DNA of 64,000 nt from JAPOXR01 sp965219635 (lineage in GTDB: Bacteria > Pseudomonadota > Alphaproteobacteria > Rhodobacterales > Rhodobacteraceae). A program made the position numbers and the translations under genes. The stretch lies in NCBI GenBank assembly GCA_965219635.1, contig OZ244783.1:1798001-1862000 (forward strand), given 5' to 3'. Position 1 is the stretch's first letter. Every line of letters begins with the position of its first letter. Shown here piece after piece: positions 45,571-55,055 of the stretch. The notes beneath the pieces were generated by a model. That model saw only the letters and a list, made by a program, of their open reading frames with translations. It made no database searches and had not been told where the DNA came from.

Positions 45571-45904
45571 ATTCAGTCCTTGAAATTCACCTGACTGTGC
45601 ACTGCCAAACGGCTATACTTGCGGCAAGCCGACAGGCTGGGGTCCTGCTGATGACCATGGCCTGAAACTGGCTTCGCGCCGGACGGGTACAAGGCGTCAC
45701 TGGCTCCAAACCACTAACACAATGCCCTGCCAGATTGGAGTGGCTACTTCGGGCCAGAATTGGCAAACCGTCCGCAGCCGTTTGTCCAGACACAGAGAAG
45801 ACTGCGGTACCAGTTCGGTATACGCTGGACGATTGCCTTGCAGATTCCTGCCTCGTGGCTACATATGGGAGACGTCATCCCGCAACATGGCGGTGTTCTG
45901 CACC
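45571..45904. other. Non-coding spacer at the right edge of the rhamnose cluster
   Basis: About 330 bp between rfbC and the DUF4174 gene, divergent. No transposon end, tRNA or convincing gene. It should carry the promoters of both genes. Confidence 0.45.
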
Positions 45905-46360
45905 ATGGCATTTCCGGCAAGAATTCTGGCTATGACAGCAGCCATTTCACTGGTCGCCTCGATTCTGCTGGCAGAGACCAGCGACGATGTTCTTGTCCCA
46001 ATTGATCTCACCGATGAAGAAAACCGCTCAATAAGTCTGACGGACTACCAGTGGACAAAGAGGCTACTGGTCGTGCTGGCTGACACGGCAAACGATCCGA
46101 GGTTTGTTGAACAGCTCGAGTTGCTGGAGAAAGAATTTTCCGAACTGGCTCAGCGGGATGTCATCGTCCTGCTCGATACTGATCCATCCGTGCGCAGCCG
46201 CTTGCGGGAAAGCCTCCGCCCACGCGGCTTTGCAATCATTCTGATCGGCAAGGAAGGACAGGTCAGGCTGCGCAAACCCTTCCCTTGGTCTGTCCGCGAA
46301 ATCAGCCGCGCCATCGACAAGTCACCCTTGAGGCAGCGGGAATTGAGGCAGGGCAGCTGA
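45905..46360 (+). CDS. DUF4174 domain-containing exported protein
   Basis: A 151-residue protein with a signal peptide (MAFPARILAM, hydrophobic core, cleavage near LLAET) and a DUF4174 domain: RLLVVLADTANDPRFVEQL, VIVLLDTDP, RPRGFAIILIGKEG and the C-terminal PWSVREISRAIDKSPLRQREL. The fold is thioredoxin-like by appearance but there is no CxxC, so no thiol redox role can be claimed. ATG 45905 starts the signal peptide; a longer frame from 45722 has no support. It is convergent with pccA, 17 bp apart, an association I recall as common in roseobacters. Confidence 0.85.
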   Translation: MAFPARILAMTAAISLVASILLAETSDDVLVPIDLTDEENRSISLTDYQWTKRLLVVLADTANDPRFVEQLELLEKEFSELAQRDVIVLLDTDPSVRSRLRESLRPRGFAIILIGKEGQVRLRKPFPWSVREISRAIDKSPLRQRELRQGS

Positions 46361-46377
46361 CAGATCCAAATTAAGGA

Positions 46378-48369
46378 TCAATCAAGTTCCATTATCACAT
46401 CGCCAACTGCCAATGTGTCGCCCGGAGATGGCAGGATCTTCGTGACGACTGCCTTCCGCTCGGCCTTGAGGACATTCTCCATCTTCATTGCCTCAACGGT
46501 GCAGAGTGCCTGGCCAGCTGCCACTTCATCTCCTTCGGAGACTGCAAAGGAAACCATGACCCCTGGCATCGGACACGTCAACTGCCCGACGGTCGACTCC
46601 TCGACGATGGCGGCCACGATCTCCCCGAGTTCGTCCTGACGCGGTGTCCGAACGTCGACCTTGACGTCGACTCCCCGGTGCCGAATGCGGAAGCCGCCAG
46701 TCAGCCGGTCGGTCTTGAGGATCATCTCCTCTCCATCGAATCGGAAAGAGGCCAGGCTAGTGGTAGGGTCCCAGTCGGTGATTACTTCAATGCTGTGTCC
46801 GTCTTCAAAATGGACAACGCCCAACCCCCGCGCATACTCAACATTCAGCCTGAACTTGGTTGAAGCAACAGTCACGAACCAGCCCTGAGCAAAGTCCGGC
46901 GGCTTTGCACCCCCGATCGCGTGCCGCCGTTGTTCAAGTAATTCATGCATCCAGGCAGCTGCAGAGGCGAGGTGCCGTGCTGTTGTTTCTGATGGCTCCA
47001 CCCCGGCAAACCCATCCGGAAACTCTTCTTCAATGAACGCCGTTGACAGATCCCCGGCAACGAACTTTCCGTGGTCCATCACCGCAGAAAGAAACGGCAG
47101 ATTGCACTTGATCCCTTCAATTTCGAACTCGTCCAACGCCCCGCGCATGACATCAATGGCGGATTCCCGGTCTGCGCCCCAACTGCAGAGCTTGGCAATC
47201 ATCGGATCATAGTGAATCGAGATCTCGCCGCCTTCGAAGACACCCGTGTCATTGCGCACGGCGCATTCGGGCCCTTTGCACTCTTCCGGCGGACGGTAGC
47301 GGGTGAGGCGGCCAATCGAGGGCAGGAAGTCGTGGAATGGATCCTCGGCATAGATGCGCGACTCAATCGCCCAACCATTGATCGGGATATCCTCCTGCCG
47401 GTATTGCAGTTCATCTCCGGCGGCCACCCGAATCATCTGTTCGACCAGATCAATTCCTGTGATCAATTCAGTGACCGGGTGTTCCACCTGTAGTCGCGTG
47501 TTCATTTCCAGGAAGTAGAACTGCCTGTTTTCATCGACAATGAACTCCACGGTTCCAGCGGAGCAATATCCTACCGCCTTGGCCAGTTCGACCGCCTGGC
47601 CGGCCATCTCCTGCCGGGTCGCCGGGTCAAGGAAGGGTGATGGAGCCTCTTCGATCACCTTCTGGTTGCGGCGCTGGATCGAGCATTCCCTTTCGTTGAG
47701 ATGGATGCAGTTGCCGTGCGTATCCGCCAGCACCTGAATCTCTATGTGGCGCGGGCGGCTTACAAACTTCTCGAAGAGTATCCTGTCGTCACCGAAGGAA
47801 CTGCGTGCCTCGTGACGTGCCGACTGGAGACCCTGCAACAGCTCGTCTTCAGAGAACGCAATTCTCATTCCCTTGCCGCCGCCGCCCGCAGACGCCTTGA
47901 TCATCACCGGATACCCGATCGACCTGGCGATCTTGAGCGCTTGCTCTGGTCCCTCAATGCTGCCGTCGTGGCCGGGAACCGTGGATACACCCGCTTCTGC
48001 GGCAATCTGTTTTGAGGTGAGCTTGTCTCCCATGGCTTCGATCGCCGATGTCGGTGGACCGATGAATGCCACCCCTTCTGCTTCCAGCGCCTGAGCGAAA
48101 CTACTGTTCTCCGAGAGAAACCCGTATCCCGGATGAACGGCATCGGCCCCAGACTTCCTGACGGCGTCTACCACTCTTTCAATGTCGATATATGACTTGG
48201 CCACAGCGGGCGGGCCGATGAGTATCGCCTCATCGGCCATGCTGACATGACTCGCGCGGCTATCCGCTTCGGAGTGGACAGCTACAGTTCCGATCCCAAG
48301 CCTGCGACAGGTACGCATCACCCGGCAAGCGATCTCGCCCCTGTTCGCAACCAGAATCTTTTGAAACAC
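46378..48369 (-). CDS. pccA: Propionyl-CoA carboxylase, alpha (biotin carboxylase/carrier) subunit
   Basis: A 663-residue protein with biotin carboxylase (1-450: ILVANRGEIACRV, ATP-grasp loop KASAGGGGKGMRI, RDCS-type RECSIQRRNQKVIEEAPSP, EMNTRLQVEHPVTE), a BT linker domain, and a C-terminal biotinyl domain with AMKMEN, biotin on Lys629. It carboxylates biotin with ATP and bicarbonate for transfer to propionyl-CoA by PccB. The length and BT domain favour propionyl-CoA over 3-methylcrotonyl-CoA carboxylase. It is co-directional with pccB, with a small lipoprotein gene between. Confidence 0.94.
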   Translation of the reverse strand: MFQKILVANRGEIACRVMRTCRRLGIGTVAVHSEADSRASHVSMADEAILIGPPAVAKSYIDIERVVDAVRKSGADAVHPGYGFLSENSSFAQALEAEGVAFIGPPTSAIEAMGDKLTSKQIAAEAGVSTVPGHDGSIEGPEQALKIARSIGYPVMIKASAGGGGKGMRIAFSEDELLQGLQSARHEARSSFGDDRILFEKFVSRPRHIEIQVLADTHGNCIHLNERECSIQRRNQKVIEEAPSPFLDPATRQEMAGQAVELAKAVGYCSAGTVEFIVDENRQFYFLEMNTRLQVEHPVTELITGIDLVEQMIRVAAGDELQYRQEDIPINGWAIESRIYAEDPFHDFLPSIGRLTRYRPPEECKGPECAVRNDTGVFEGGEISIHYDPMIAKLCSWGADRESAIDVMRGALDEFEIEGIKCNLPFLSAVMDHGKFVAGDLSTAFIEEEFPDGFAGVEPSETTARHLASAAAWMHELLEQRRHAIGGAKPPDFAQGWFVTVASTKFRLNVEYARGLGVVHFEDGHSIEVITDWDPTTSLASFRFDGEEMILKTDRLTGGFRIRHRGVDVKVDVRTPRQDELGEIVAAIVEESTVGQLTCPMPGVMVSFAVSEGDEVAAGQALCTVEAMKMENVLKAERKAVVTKILPSPGDTLAVGDVIMELD

Positions 48370-48496
48370 GCGATCAGGCTCGCGATCGGATAAAACTCCG
48401 GCCGCCCTTAGGTTGGCAACTCAGCGCTTTGTCCAACGAGTTAGCGCTGTCTTGACGGGCAGCCGGAATCAAACTGGTAAAATTGGTCCTGGAGCT

Positions 48497-48682
48497 TCAG
48501 TTGGCTGTCGCCGCACCAAGGACTGCGCCTGCGATCGCGCCTTCAACAGGCTTGTCGAATGCGATTTCGCCGACTGCGGTGCCCAAGGCTCCGCCAACAG
48601 TTGCTCTCTCCAGTTCCTCGTCCGTACAGCTGGCGACCGCAAACAGCCCCAGCACGCACGCAATCAATGAAAAAGTGCGCAT
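48497..48682 (-). CDS. Small glycine-zipper lipoprotein
   Basis: A 61-residue precursor with a signal sequence MRTFSLIACVLGLFAVASC whose lipobox VASC makes Cys19 the lipidated residue. The mature part is a short glycine/alanine zipper (VGGALGTAVGEI...GAIAGAVLGAATA), probably a membrane-associated helix pair. GGAGG lies five bases before ATG 48682. It sits between pccB and pccA; a functional tie to the carboxylase is not evident, although small lipoproteins here recur in related bacteria as far as I recall. Confidence 0.8.
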   Translation of the reverse strand: MRTFSLIACVLGLFAVASCTDEELERATVGGALGTAVGEIAFDKPVEGAIAGAVLGAATAN

Positions 48683-48804
48683 ATCCGCCTCCAGTTTCTT
48701 GCCCGGCAAGATTGTTGATCCTGTGTGACTGTGATGCGCCGGAGACATCGCAGCAAGGTGATTTTATTGATTCAGGCAGAATTCCGCAACATGCCAGCAG
48801 AAAG

Positions 48805-50331
48805 TCACAGCGGAATGTTGTCATGCTTTTTCGGAGGGTTTGAAACCTGTTTTGTCCGCAAGGCAGCGAAGGCCCTGCAAATCCGGCTTCTGGTATTGCG
48901 CGGCATGATCACATCGTCGACATAACCCCGTTCCGCAGCAATGAACGGGTTTGCAAACCGTTCTTCGTATTCTGCCGTTCTGGCGTTGATGTACTCGGCA
49001 TTGCCGAGTTCAGAACGATAGAGGATTTCGGCTGCGCCCTTTGCCCCCATGACTGCGATCTGGGCGCTCGGCCAGGCATAGTTGATGTCTCCGCGCAGGT
49101 GCTTGGAAGACATGACGTCATAGGCGCCGCCATAGGCTTTCCTCGTAATCACGGTGACCTTTGGCACCGTGGCCTCGCCGTAGGCAAACAGCAGTTTGGC
49201 GCCGTGCTTGATGATCCCGCCATACTCCTGTGAGGTTCCCGGCAAGAAACCCGGTACGTCGACCAGCGTGAGAATGGGAATCTCGAATGCGTCGCAAAAT
49301 CTGACAAACCGGGCCGCCTTCCGTGAGCTGTTGATATCAAGGCAACCGGCCAGGACCATCGGTTGATTGGCGACCACACCGACCGTCCTCCCCTCCAACC
49401 GGATGAAGCCTGTAACGATATTGGCGGCGAAATCGGGCTGCGTCTCAAAAAAGTCGCCTTCGTCTGCCAATCTGAGGATCAGTTCCTTGATGTCATAGGG
49501 GACGTTCGGGTTGTCTGGAACAAGCGTGTCCAGCGCTTCCTCCACACGGTCCGCCCTGTCGGGCGTTTCGAAGACTGGTGGTCCCTGCCGGTTGCTGGGC
49601 GGAAGAAAGTCGAAAAAGCGGCGAACCTCCAGCAGCGTTGCCACATCATTGTCAAAAGCGCCATCAGCGACCGAAGAGCGCGTGGTATGGGTCTTCGCTC
49701 CGCCGAGTTCCTCGGCCGTTACCGTTTCGTTGGTCACTGTCTTGACCACGTCCGGACCCGTGACGAACATGTAGGAGCTGTTCCTGACCATAAAGATGAA
49801 ATCTGTCATTGCCGGCGAATAGACTGCGCCACCGGCGCATGGTCCCATGACCACGCTGATTTGTGGGACGACACCCGAGGCAAGAATGTTTCGCTGAAAG
49901 ACGTCGGCATAACCGGCGAGCGAGTCTACGCCCTCCTGAATGCGAGCCCCGCCGGAGTCATTGAGGCCGATGATAGGGGCTCCATACTTGACCGCCATGT
50001 CCATGACCTTGCAGATCTTTCCGGCGTGGGTTTCCGAAAGAGAGCCCCCGAACACCGTGAAGTCCTGACTGAATACATAGACGTACCGGCCGTTGATCGT
50101 TCCCCTGCCTGTAACCACCCCATCTCCGTGATAGGTCGTCTCCTGCATGCCGAATTCGGTGCAGCGATGCGTGACGAACAGGTCGAACTCCTCGAATGAT
50201 CCTTCGTCGAGCAACAAATCGAGCCGTTCCCGGGCCGTCAACCTGCCCTTCTCGTGCTGCCTGCCGATGCGCTGCTCACCGCCACCCAGGCGCGCAAGCT
50301 CCCGTCTCTTGGACAGTTCATTCAAGATCAT
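48805..50331 (-). CDS. pccB: Propionyl-CoA carboxylase, beta (carboxyltransferase) subunit
   Basis: A 508-residue carboxyltransferase. The N-terminus RRELARLGGGEQRIGRQHEKGRLTARERLDLLLDEG is family-typical; GGARIQEGVDSL and PCAGGAVYSPAMTDF build the first oxyanion site and GGAYDVMSSKHL the second, and the tail PKKHDNIPL is the PccB signature. It transfers carboxyl from biotin to propionyl-CoA, giving (S)-methylmalonyl-CoA. The start ATG 50331 gives normal length; a longer open frame upstream (to 50673) is antisense to the MFS gene and not used. Confidence 0.95.
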   Translation of the reverse strand: MILNELSKRRELARLGGGEQRIGRQHEKGRLTARERLDLLLDEGSFEEFDLFVTHRCTEFGMQETTYHGDGVVTGRGTINGRYVYVFSQDFTVFGGSLSETHAGKICKVMDMAVKYGAPIIGLNDSGGARIQEGVDSLAGYADVFQRNILASGVVPQISVVMGPCAGGAVYSPAMTDFIFMVRNSSYMFVTGPDVVKTVTNETVTAEELGGAKTHTTRSSVADGAFDNDVATLLEVRRFFDFLPPSNRQGPPVFETPDRADRVEEALDTLVPDNPNVPYDIKELILRLADEGDFFETQPDFAANIVTGFIRLEGRTVGVVANQPMVLAGCLDINSSRKAARFVRFCDAFEIPILTLVDVPGFLPGTSQEYGGIIKHGAKLLFAYGEATVPKVTVITRKAYGGAYDVMSSKHLRGDINYAWPSAQIAVMGAKGAAEILYRSELGNAEYINARTAEYEERFANPFIAAERGYVDDVIMPRNTRSRICRAFAALRTKQVSNPPKKHDNIPL

Positions 50332-50469
50332 TGGATCAGTTACCCTTGCTGCCTGCCGCTCTGCCGCGGCGATTCCGACAATATCGGCCAATTCTCCGGG
50401 GTTGAACAGGCCGCATGGCCTGCATGCTGCGCAGTGGACAAAGCCGGCAGCCAAAAATAACACGGCCAC

Positions 50470-51690
50470 ATGACCCAGCTCCCTGTAGTTCGTTTCCTGG
50501 ACAGGACATCGCCTCCTCACATCGTGACGCTCATCCTCTTGGCGAGCATCGGTCCCCTTTCCATGACGGTGTTTCTGCCGTCCCTTCCCAACATGACGGA
50601 GTATTTCCGGACCGATTATGCGCTTATGCAACTGTCCGTTGCCGCCTACCTGTTCATGAACGGGATCCTTCACATTGTCGTTGGGCCGCTATCCGACCGC
50701 TTCGGGCGAAGGCCGGTCATTGTCTGGTCGCTCGTAGTGTTTCTGCTAGCGACAATTGGCTGCCTGTTGTCCCCTTCGATCGAGCTCTTTCTCGTCTTCA
50801 GGATGTTGCAGGCGGTCATCGTCACCGGAATTGTCCTGTCACGCGCAATCGTCCGGGACATGGTACCGCAAAGCGAAGCTGCCTCCATGATCGGATACGT
50901 GACCATGGGGATGGCGGTTGTTCCCATGTTCGCCCCGACGCTTGGCGGTTACCTGGACATGACTTTCGGCTGGAAGGCGAGCTTTGCGCTTCAGCTTGTC
51001 TTCGGCGTTCTTCTGTTCGTGTTCGTGCACTACGATCTTGGCGAAACCGCCAAGAATGTCTCAGCAAGTTTCGTTCAGCAATTCCGGGAATACCCTGAAC
51101 TCTTCAGTTCGCGCCGATTCTGGGGATACACGGCGGCGGCGGCTTGTGCTTCCGGCAACTTCTTTGCCTATCTTGGAGGCGCGCCCATTATCGGTTCGGA
51201 TCATTTCGGACTGACTCCGTCACAACTCGGGGTCTATTTCGGCATCACGGCATTCGGCTACATGACCGGCAACTTCATTTCGGGCCGGTATTCGGTCCGG
51301 GTTGGCGTGCACAGGATGGTCATGATTGGAGCCGCGCTCATGACGATTTGTCCTATTGGCGGCACCGTTGCAGTGATGCTCGATTTCACGCACCCGATCG
51401 GCTTTTTCGGCTTCGTCGTCGTTATTGGCATCGGAAACGGCATGATCTTGCCGAACGCGACCGCCGGCATGCTCTCGGTACGGCCGCACCTTGCCGGAAC
51501 GGCATCCGGCGTCGGGGGCGCACTCACAATCGGAGGAGGAGCGGGAGTTTCGGCGATTGCAGGCCTGCTCCTTTCTGCAAATCCCCACCCGATCCAGTTG
51601 ATCGCCATATTCGCCGCATGCGTTGCGCTCAGCCTGGTTGCCGCCGGATATGTTCAGATCATTGAACGGCAGGTTCGCCACCGGGCATAA
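50470..51690 (+). CDS. Bcr/CflA family multidrug efflux MFS transporter
   Basis: A 406-residue, twelve-helix MFS protein. The SMTVFLPSLPNMTEYF segment in TM1 and the GPLSDRFGRRPVIVW loop after TM2 are hallmarks of the Bcr/CflA (DHA1) group, and TM4-5 carries RMLQAVIVTGIVLSRAIVRD. Members export drugs such as bicyclomycin, or small peptides and cysteine. The start region TSPPHIVTLILLASIGPLSM is normal. It is divergent from pccB with about 140 bp between and followed by a convergent EamA gene. Confidence 0.9.
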   Translation: MTQLPVVRFLDRTSPPHIVTLILLASIGPLSMTVFLPSLPNMTEYFRTDYALMQLSVAAYLFMNGILHIVVGPLSDRFGRRPVIVWSLVVFLLATIGCLLSPSIELFLVFRMLQAVIVTGIVLSRAIVRDMVPQSEAASMIGYVTMGMAVVPMFAPTLGGYLDMTFGWKASFALQLVFGVLLFVFVHYDLGETAKNVSASFVQQFREYPELFSSRRFWGYTAAAACASGNFFAYLGGAPIIGSDHFGLTPSQLGVYFGITAFGYMTGNFISGRYSVRVGVHRMVMIGAALMTICPIGGTVAVMLDFTHPIGFFGFVVVIGIGNGMILPNATAGMLSVRPHLAGTASGVGGALTIGGGAGVSAIAGLLLSANPHPIQLIAIFAACVALSLVAAGYVQIIERQVRHRA

Positions 51691-51735
51691 GACGACGGCA
51701 GCGGCACGGCCTTGCCGCCTTCTCCCGTAGAAGAT

Positions 51736-52629
51736 TCAACTGCCCCGGCGATTGCGGGAACTGATTACCGTCTCCCTCCAGGCAATGAACGATGTGGCTG
51801 AAATGATCAGCAATCCCCCTGCCAGCACATAGGGATCAAGTCCCTCTCCGAATATCAGCAGACCGATCAATGCCGACCAGACCAGTTGGAGAAACGTCAC
51901 AGGCTGCGTGGCCGAGACCGGTGCCTTGCGGAATGCGATGGTCATTACATAGTGCCCGGCAGTGGCAAAGGCCGCGACCAGAAAAAGAATGGCCAACTGC
52001 CCAATGGTTGGCGGCACCCAGACGGCAATGGCAAAGGGTGTCAGCCCTGCCGTAACGGTGAAGGACAACATGCACACAATGGTCGCAGCACTGAACCTGT
52101 CAGTCATCCGCTTGGCCATGAGATAGGACACTGCGAAGGATGCCGCCGTTCCGAACATTGCGATATGCCCCAACGACAGTTCACGCAGCCCGGGCCGCAA
52201 GATCACTATTGCTCCGGCCAGTCCTGCACAAACGGCAAGGATCCGCCTGAACGCTACCCGTTCTCCCAGAACCAGGGCTGCCCCGACTGTCACCAGCACG
52301 GGCACCAGGTAATTCAGTGCCGTCACCTCGGCGATCGTGATCTGAGTCATGGCATAGAACCAACAGATCACCCCAGCAGAATGCGCCAGGCCGCGAATCC
52401 AGAATGTCAGGTGCATCCTTCCGCTGATGCGCGTCTGGAGCAATGATCGCAGCATCGGCAGCAGAAACACAAGGCCCAGCAGGTAGCGTAGGAACGCCGA
52501 CTGGGCTGCGGGGACCGATGTGCCGAGTTGCTTGACCAGAGCGGTTACAGCGACAAAACAGATGCCCGAAACGACCATCCATCCGATGCCGGCGGCCACA
52601 TTCCGCTCGCGCGGCCCTGGATCCTGCAC
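51736..52629 (-). CDS. EamA/DMT family transporter
   Basis: A 297-residue ten-helix protein with two EamA repeats: AEVTALNYLVPVLVTVGAALVLGERV in the first and TQPVTFLQLVWSALIGLLIFGEG in the second. It resembles RhaT/YdcZ-type DMT exporters in general form only; the substrate is unknown. It is one of two EamA carriers in the window (the other at 18984) and they are not close copies. It is convergent with the Bcr/CflA gene and downstream of yebC on the same strand. Confidence 0.88.
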   Translation of the reverse strand: MQDPGPRERNVAAGIGWMVVSGICFVAVTALVKQLGTSVPAAQSAFLRYLLGLVFLLPMLRSLLQTRISGRMHLTFWIRGLAHSAGVICWFYAMTQITIAEVTALNYLVPVLVTVGAALVLGERVAFRRILAVCAGLAGAIVILRPGLRELSLGHIAMFGTAASFAVSYLMAKRMTDRFSAATIVCMLSFTVTAGLTPFAIAVWVPPTIGQLAILFLVAAFATAGHYVMTIAFRKAPVSATQPVTFLQLVWSALIGLLIFGEGLDPYVLAGGLLIISATSFIAWRETVISSRNRRGS

Positions 52630-52713
52630 AACTTCACCTATCGGTTCAGCATTGCTGTCGCCCTGCAGCCGGTCTCAGTAACCGGTTGCGGGGCAAACGG
52701 TTACGCAATGTGG

Positions 52714-53454
52714 TCAGAGGGCTTCCATCACTTCGTCGGAGATCTCGAAGTTGGCAGTGACCGTCTGCACATCATCCTCGTTCTCGAGGCTCTCGACCAG
52801 TTTCAGGACCTTGCGGGCTCCTTCCAGGTCCAATTCGGTGGTTGTGGTTGGCTGCCAGATGATCTTCGTCGATTCCGCCTCGCCGATGGCGCCTTCCAGC
52901 GCCGTCGATACGGCAGCAAGGTCCGAGTCAACCGTGTAGACTGAGTGATATTCGTCCGTTGACTCGATGTCCTCGGCGCCAGCATCAATTGCCGCTTCGA
53001 ATATCTCGCCAGCGCCGACTGCGTCGAACGGGTAGAGGATCTCGCCCTTCCGTTCGAACATGTAGCTCACGGAGCCACTCTCCGCCATCTTGCCGCCACT
53101 CTTGCTGACGATCGTACGGACAGTGGTCGCCGTACGGTTCCGATTGTCGGTCATGGCCTCGATCAGAATTGCAACACCGGCAGGCCCATATGCTTCGTAG
53201 CGTACCTCTTCGAGGGTTGATGCGTCCGGCCCTGATGCCTTGGAAATTGCCCTCTCTATGACATCCTTGGGCACGGAACTGGACTTGGCCTCCTTGATGG
53301 CAAGCCGCAACCTCGGATTCTTGTCGGGGTCCGGGTCGCCGAGCATCGCTGCCACAGTAACCTCCTTCGACAGTTTGGAGAACAGTTTGGAGCGCGCCGC
53401 ATCCTGACGCCCCTTGCGATGCTGTATGTTCGCCCATTTCGAATGACCGGCCAT
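52714..53454 (-). CDS. yebC: YebC/PmpR family transcription or translation regulator
   Basis: A 246-residue TACO1/YebC protein starting MAGHSKWANIQHRKGRQDA, the invariant family N-terminus. It has the conserved RLAIKEAKSSSVPKDVIERAI and YEAYGPAGVAILIEAMTDNRNRT segments and the acidic middle domain. Described roles are DNA-binding regulation and relief of ribosome stalling at proline-rich stretches. An AGGAG lies before the ATG, and a strong hairpin lies 25 bp upstream in the leader. EF-P, another factor for proline stalling, is also in the window. Confidence 0.95.
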   Translation of the reverse strand: MAGHSKWANIQHRKGRQDAARSKLFSKLSKEVTVAAMLGDPDPDKNPRLRLAIKEAKSSSVPKDVIERAISKASGPDASTLEEVRYEAYGPAGVAILIEAMTDNRNRTATTVRTIVSKSGGKMAESGSVSYMFERKGEILYPFDAVGAGEIFEAAIDAGAEDIESTDEYHSVYTVDSDLAAVSTALEGAIGEAESTKIIWQPTTTTELDLEGARKVLKLVESLENEDDVQTVTANFEISDEVMEAL

Positions 53455-53478
53455 GTACCTACTCCTGATTGCCAGCAA

Positions 53479-53500
53479 GCCCGGCGGCAATCCGCCGGGC
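53479..53500 (-). promoter_or_regulatory. 9-bp hairpin in the yebC leader
   Basis: A perfect GCCCGGCGG/CCGCCGGGC stem with a CAAT loop, 25 bp upstream of the yebC start on its coding strand and clear of the ribosome-binding site. It may be the end of an upstream transcript or a leader structure. Confidence 0.55.
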
Positions 53501-53616
53501 AAATCCCTTCCGATTTCCGCCAGCCAGTAGCCAAAGCTCCCAGAGCAATGATCTGCCGGATGACCGTGTCGGACAATCGCCTTTTTCTAGAAATGTCGCC
53601 GGGATTCAATGAGCAA

Positions 53617-53638
53617 GGCCGGGATTGTTATCCCGGCC
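53617..53638 (-). terminator. Probable terminator downstream of amtB
   Basis: A perfect 9-bp stem GGCCGGGAT/ATCCCGGCC with a 4-base loop, 83 bp after the amtB stop. Only a weak TTG run follows on the minus strand, so termination would be imperfect or use a processing signal. Confidence 0.5.
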
Positions 53639-53720
53639 CTGCCCACAGGAGAAACCGTGCCGTCAGTCGTTATCGGCGCTGCCGCTCGCCGATTGCCGGC
53701 CGCGGCAACCCGGCCAGGCC

Positions 53721-55055
53721 TTATCTGATGAACTCAGGATAGGCCTCCACTCCCATCTCGGAATGATCCAGTCCGTTGATTTCAGCTTCCTCGTCCACCC
53801 GGATGCCGACCGTCGATTTCAGGATGCCCCAGATGACGCAGGATACCCCGAATACGGCGACGCCAACGATGATGATCGGAATCAGTTGTCCGAAGAAGGT
53901 TGCGTCAGGATTGGTGATCAGGACGGCCATTGTACCCCAGATACCGGCAAACAGGTGGACCGGTATGGCGCCAACCACATCGTCGATCTGGAACCTGTCC
54001 AGCAAAGGCACGCCCACGACGACGATCGCTCCGCCGATAGCCCCGATGACCAGCGCCTCGAACAGGTTCGGCATCAAAGGTTCAGCTGTGATCGCAACCA
54101 GCCCCGCAAGCACACCGTTCAGGATGATCGTGAGGTCCATCCTCTTGTAAACAAGCTGCGTGATCACCATCGCCGCCAGCGCGCCGGCCATCGCTGCCAT
54201 GTTCGTGTTGGCGAAGATCCGGCTGACATCTGCTGCATTACCCACACTGCCAAGCGCCAGTTGCGACCCGCCGTTGAATCCAAACCAGCCGATCCAGAGA
54301 ATGAACGTACCGAGCGTTGCCAGAGGAAGATTTGAACCCAGGATCGGATAGATCTTGCCGTCCCGGTACTTGCCGGTCCTGGCGCCCAGGAAAATTGCTC
54401 CTGCAAGCGCTGCCCATCCACCGACCGAGTGCACCACCGTGGATCCGGCGAAGTCAAGGAAACCGAACTGGCTGTCGAGGAAGCCTCCGCCCCACTTCCA
54501 GGACGCCTGGATCGGATAGATGATTCCTGTCAGAACCGCGGTGAAGATCAAGAATGGCCAGATCTTGATCCTCTCCGCCAGAGCGCCGGAGACGATCGAA
54601 GCTGTGGCCGCGCAAAACATCAACTGGAAGAAGAAGTCGGAACCGGTAGAGGCATAGCTGATATCGTCGGCTTGCTCAGCTCCCACGCCGGCCGCCTCCA
54701 GGACGGCAAACCCAAAGTCGCCAAGATAACCGCCACTTTCGTTGGAACCGATTGACCAGTCTCCCAGTGGATACATCAGCTTGTAACCGATGAGCCAATA
54801 CATCACCCCGGCTGCGGCAAAGAGACCGACATTCTTGGTGAGCTGGGTCGTCACGTTCTTGCTTCGCACCAGACCGGCTTCAAGCATGGTAAACCCGGCT
54901 GCCATCCAGAAGACCAGGAACCCGCATACGAGAAAGAGCAGGGTATTAAAGACAAAGACTGTATGCGCTGCCGGTTCAACACCGGCTTCCTGTGCAACCA
55001 GGCTTGCAGGCAACAGGCAGATTGCGACTGTTGCTCCCGCTAGTTTGTTGATCAT
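53721..55055 (-). CDS. amtB: Ammonium transporter
   Basis: A 444-residue Amt protein with a cleavable-looking signal (MINKLAGATVAICLLPASLVAQ) and eleven membrane helices. The ammonium-recruiting DFAGSTVVHSVGGWAAL contains the conserved Asp and first pore His, IPVHLFAGIWG the second, and the C-terminal tail GIRVDEEAEINGLDHSEMG is the GlnK-contact region. A GCCAAGGAGAAA ribosome-binding site precedes the start. The usual glnK partner is not directly upstream; about 500 bp of non-coding DNA is there instead. Confidence 0.95.
   Translation of the reverse strand: MINKLAGATVAICLLPASLVAQEAGVEPAAHTVFVFNTLLFLVCGFLVFWMAAGFTMLEAGLVRSKNVTTQLTKNVGLFAAAGVMYWLIGYKLMYPLGDWSIGSNESGGYLGDFGFAVLEAAGVGAEQADDISYASTGSDFFFQLMFCAATASIVSGALAERIKIWPFLIFTAVLTGIIYPIQASWKWGGGFLDSQFGFLDFAGSTVVHSVGGWAALAGAIFLGARTGKYRDGKIYPILGSNLPLATLGTFILWIGWFGFNGGSQLALGSVGNAADVSRIFANTNMAAMAGALAAMVITQLVYKRMDLTIILNGVLAGLVAITAEPLMPNLFEALVIGAIGGAIVVVGVPLLDRFQIDDVVGAIPVHLFAGIWGTMAVLITNPDATFFGQLIPIIIVGVAVFGVSCVIWGILKSTVGIRVDEEAEINGLDHSEMGVEAYPEFIR

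Noticed and set aside
48805..50673. Longer pccB reading frame starting at 50673
   Set aside because: The extra 114 residues are antisense to the Bcr/CflA gene and unlike PccB; the ATG at 50331 gives the normal length and N-terminus.
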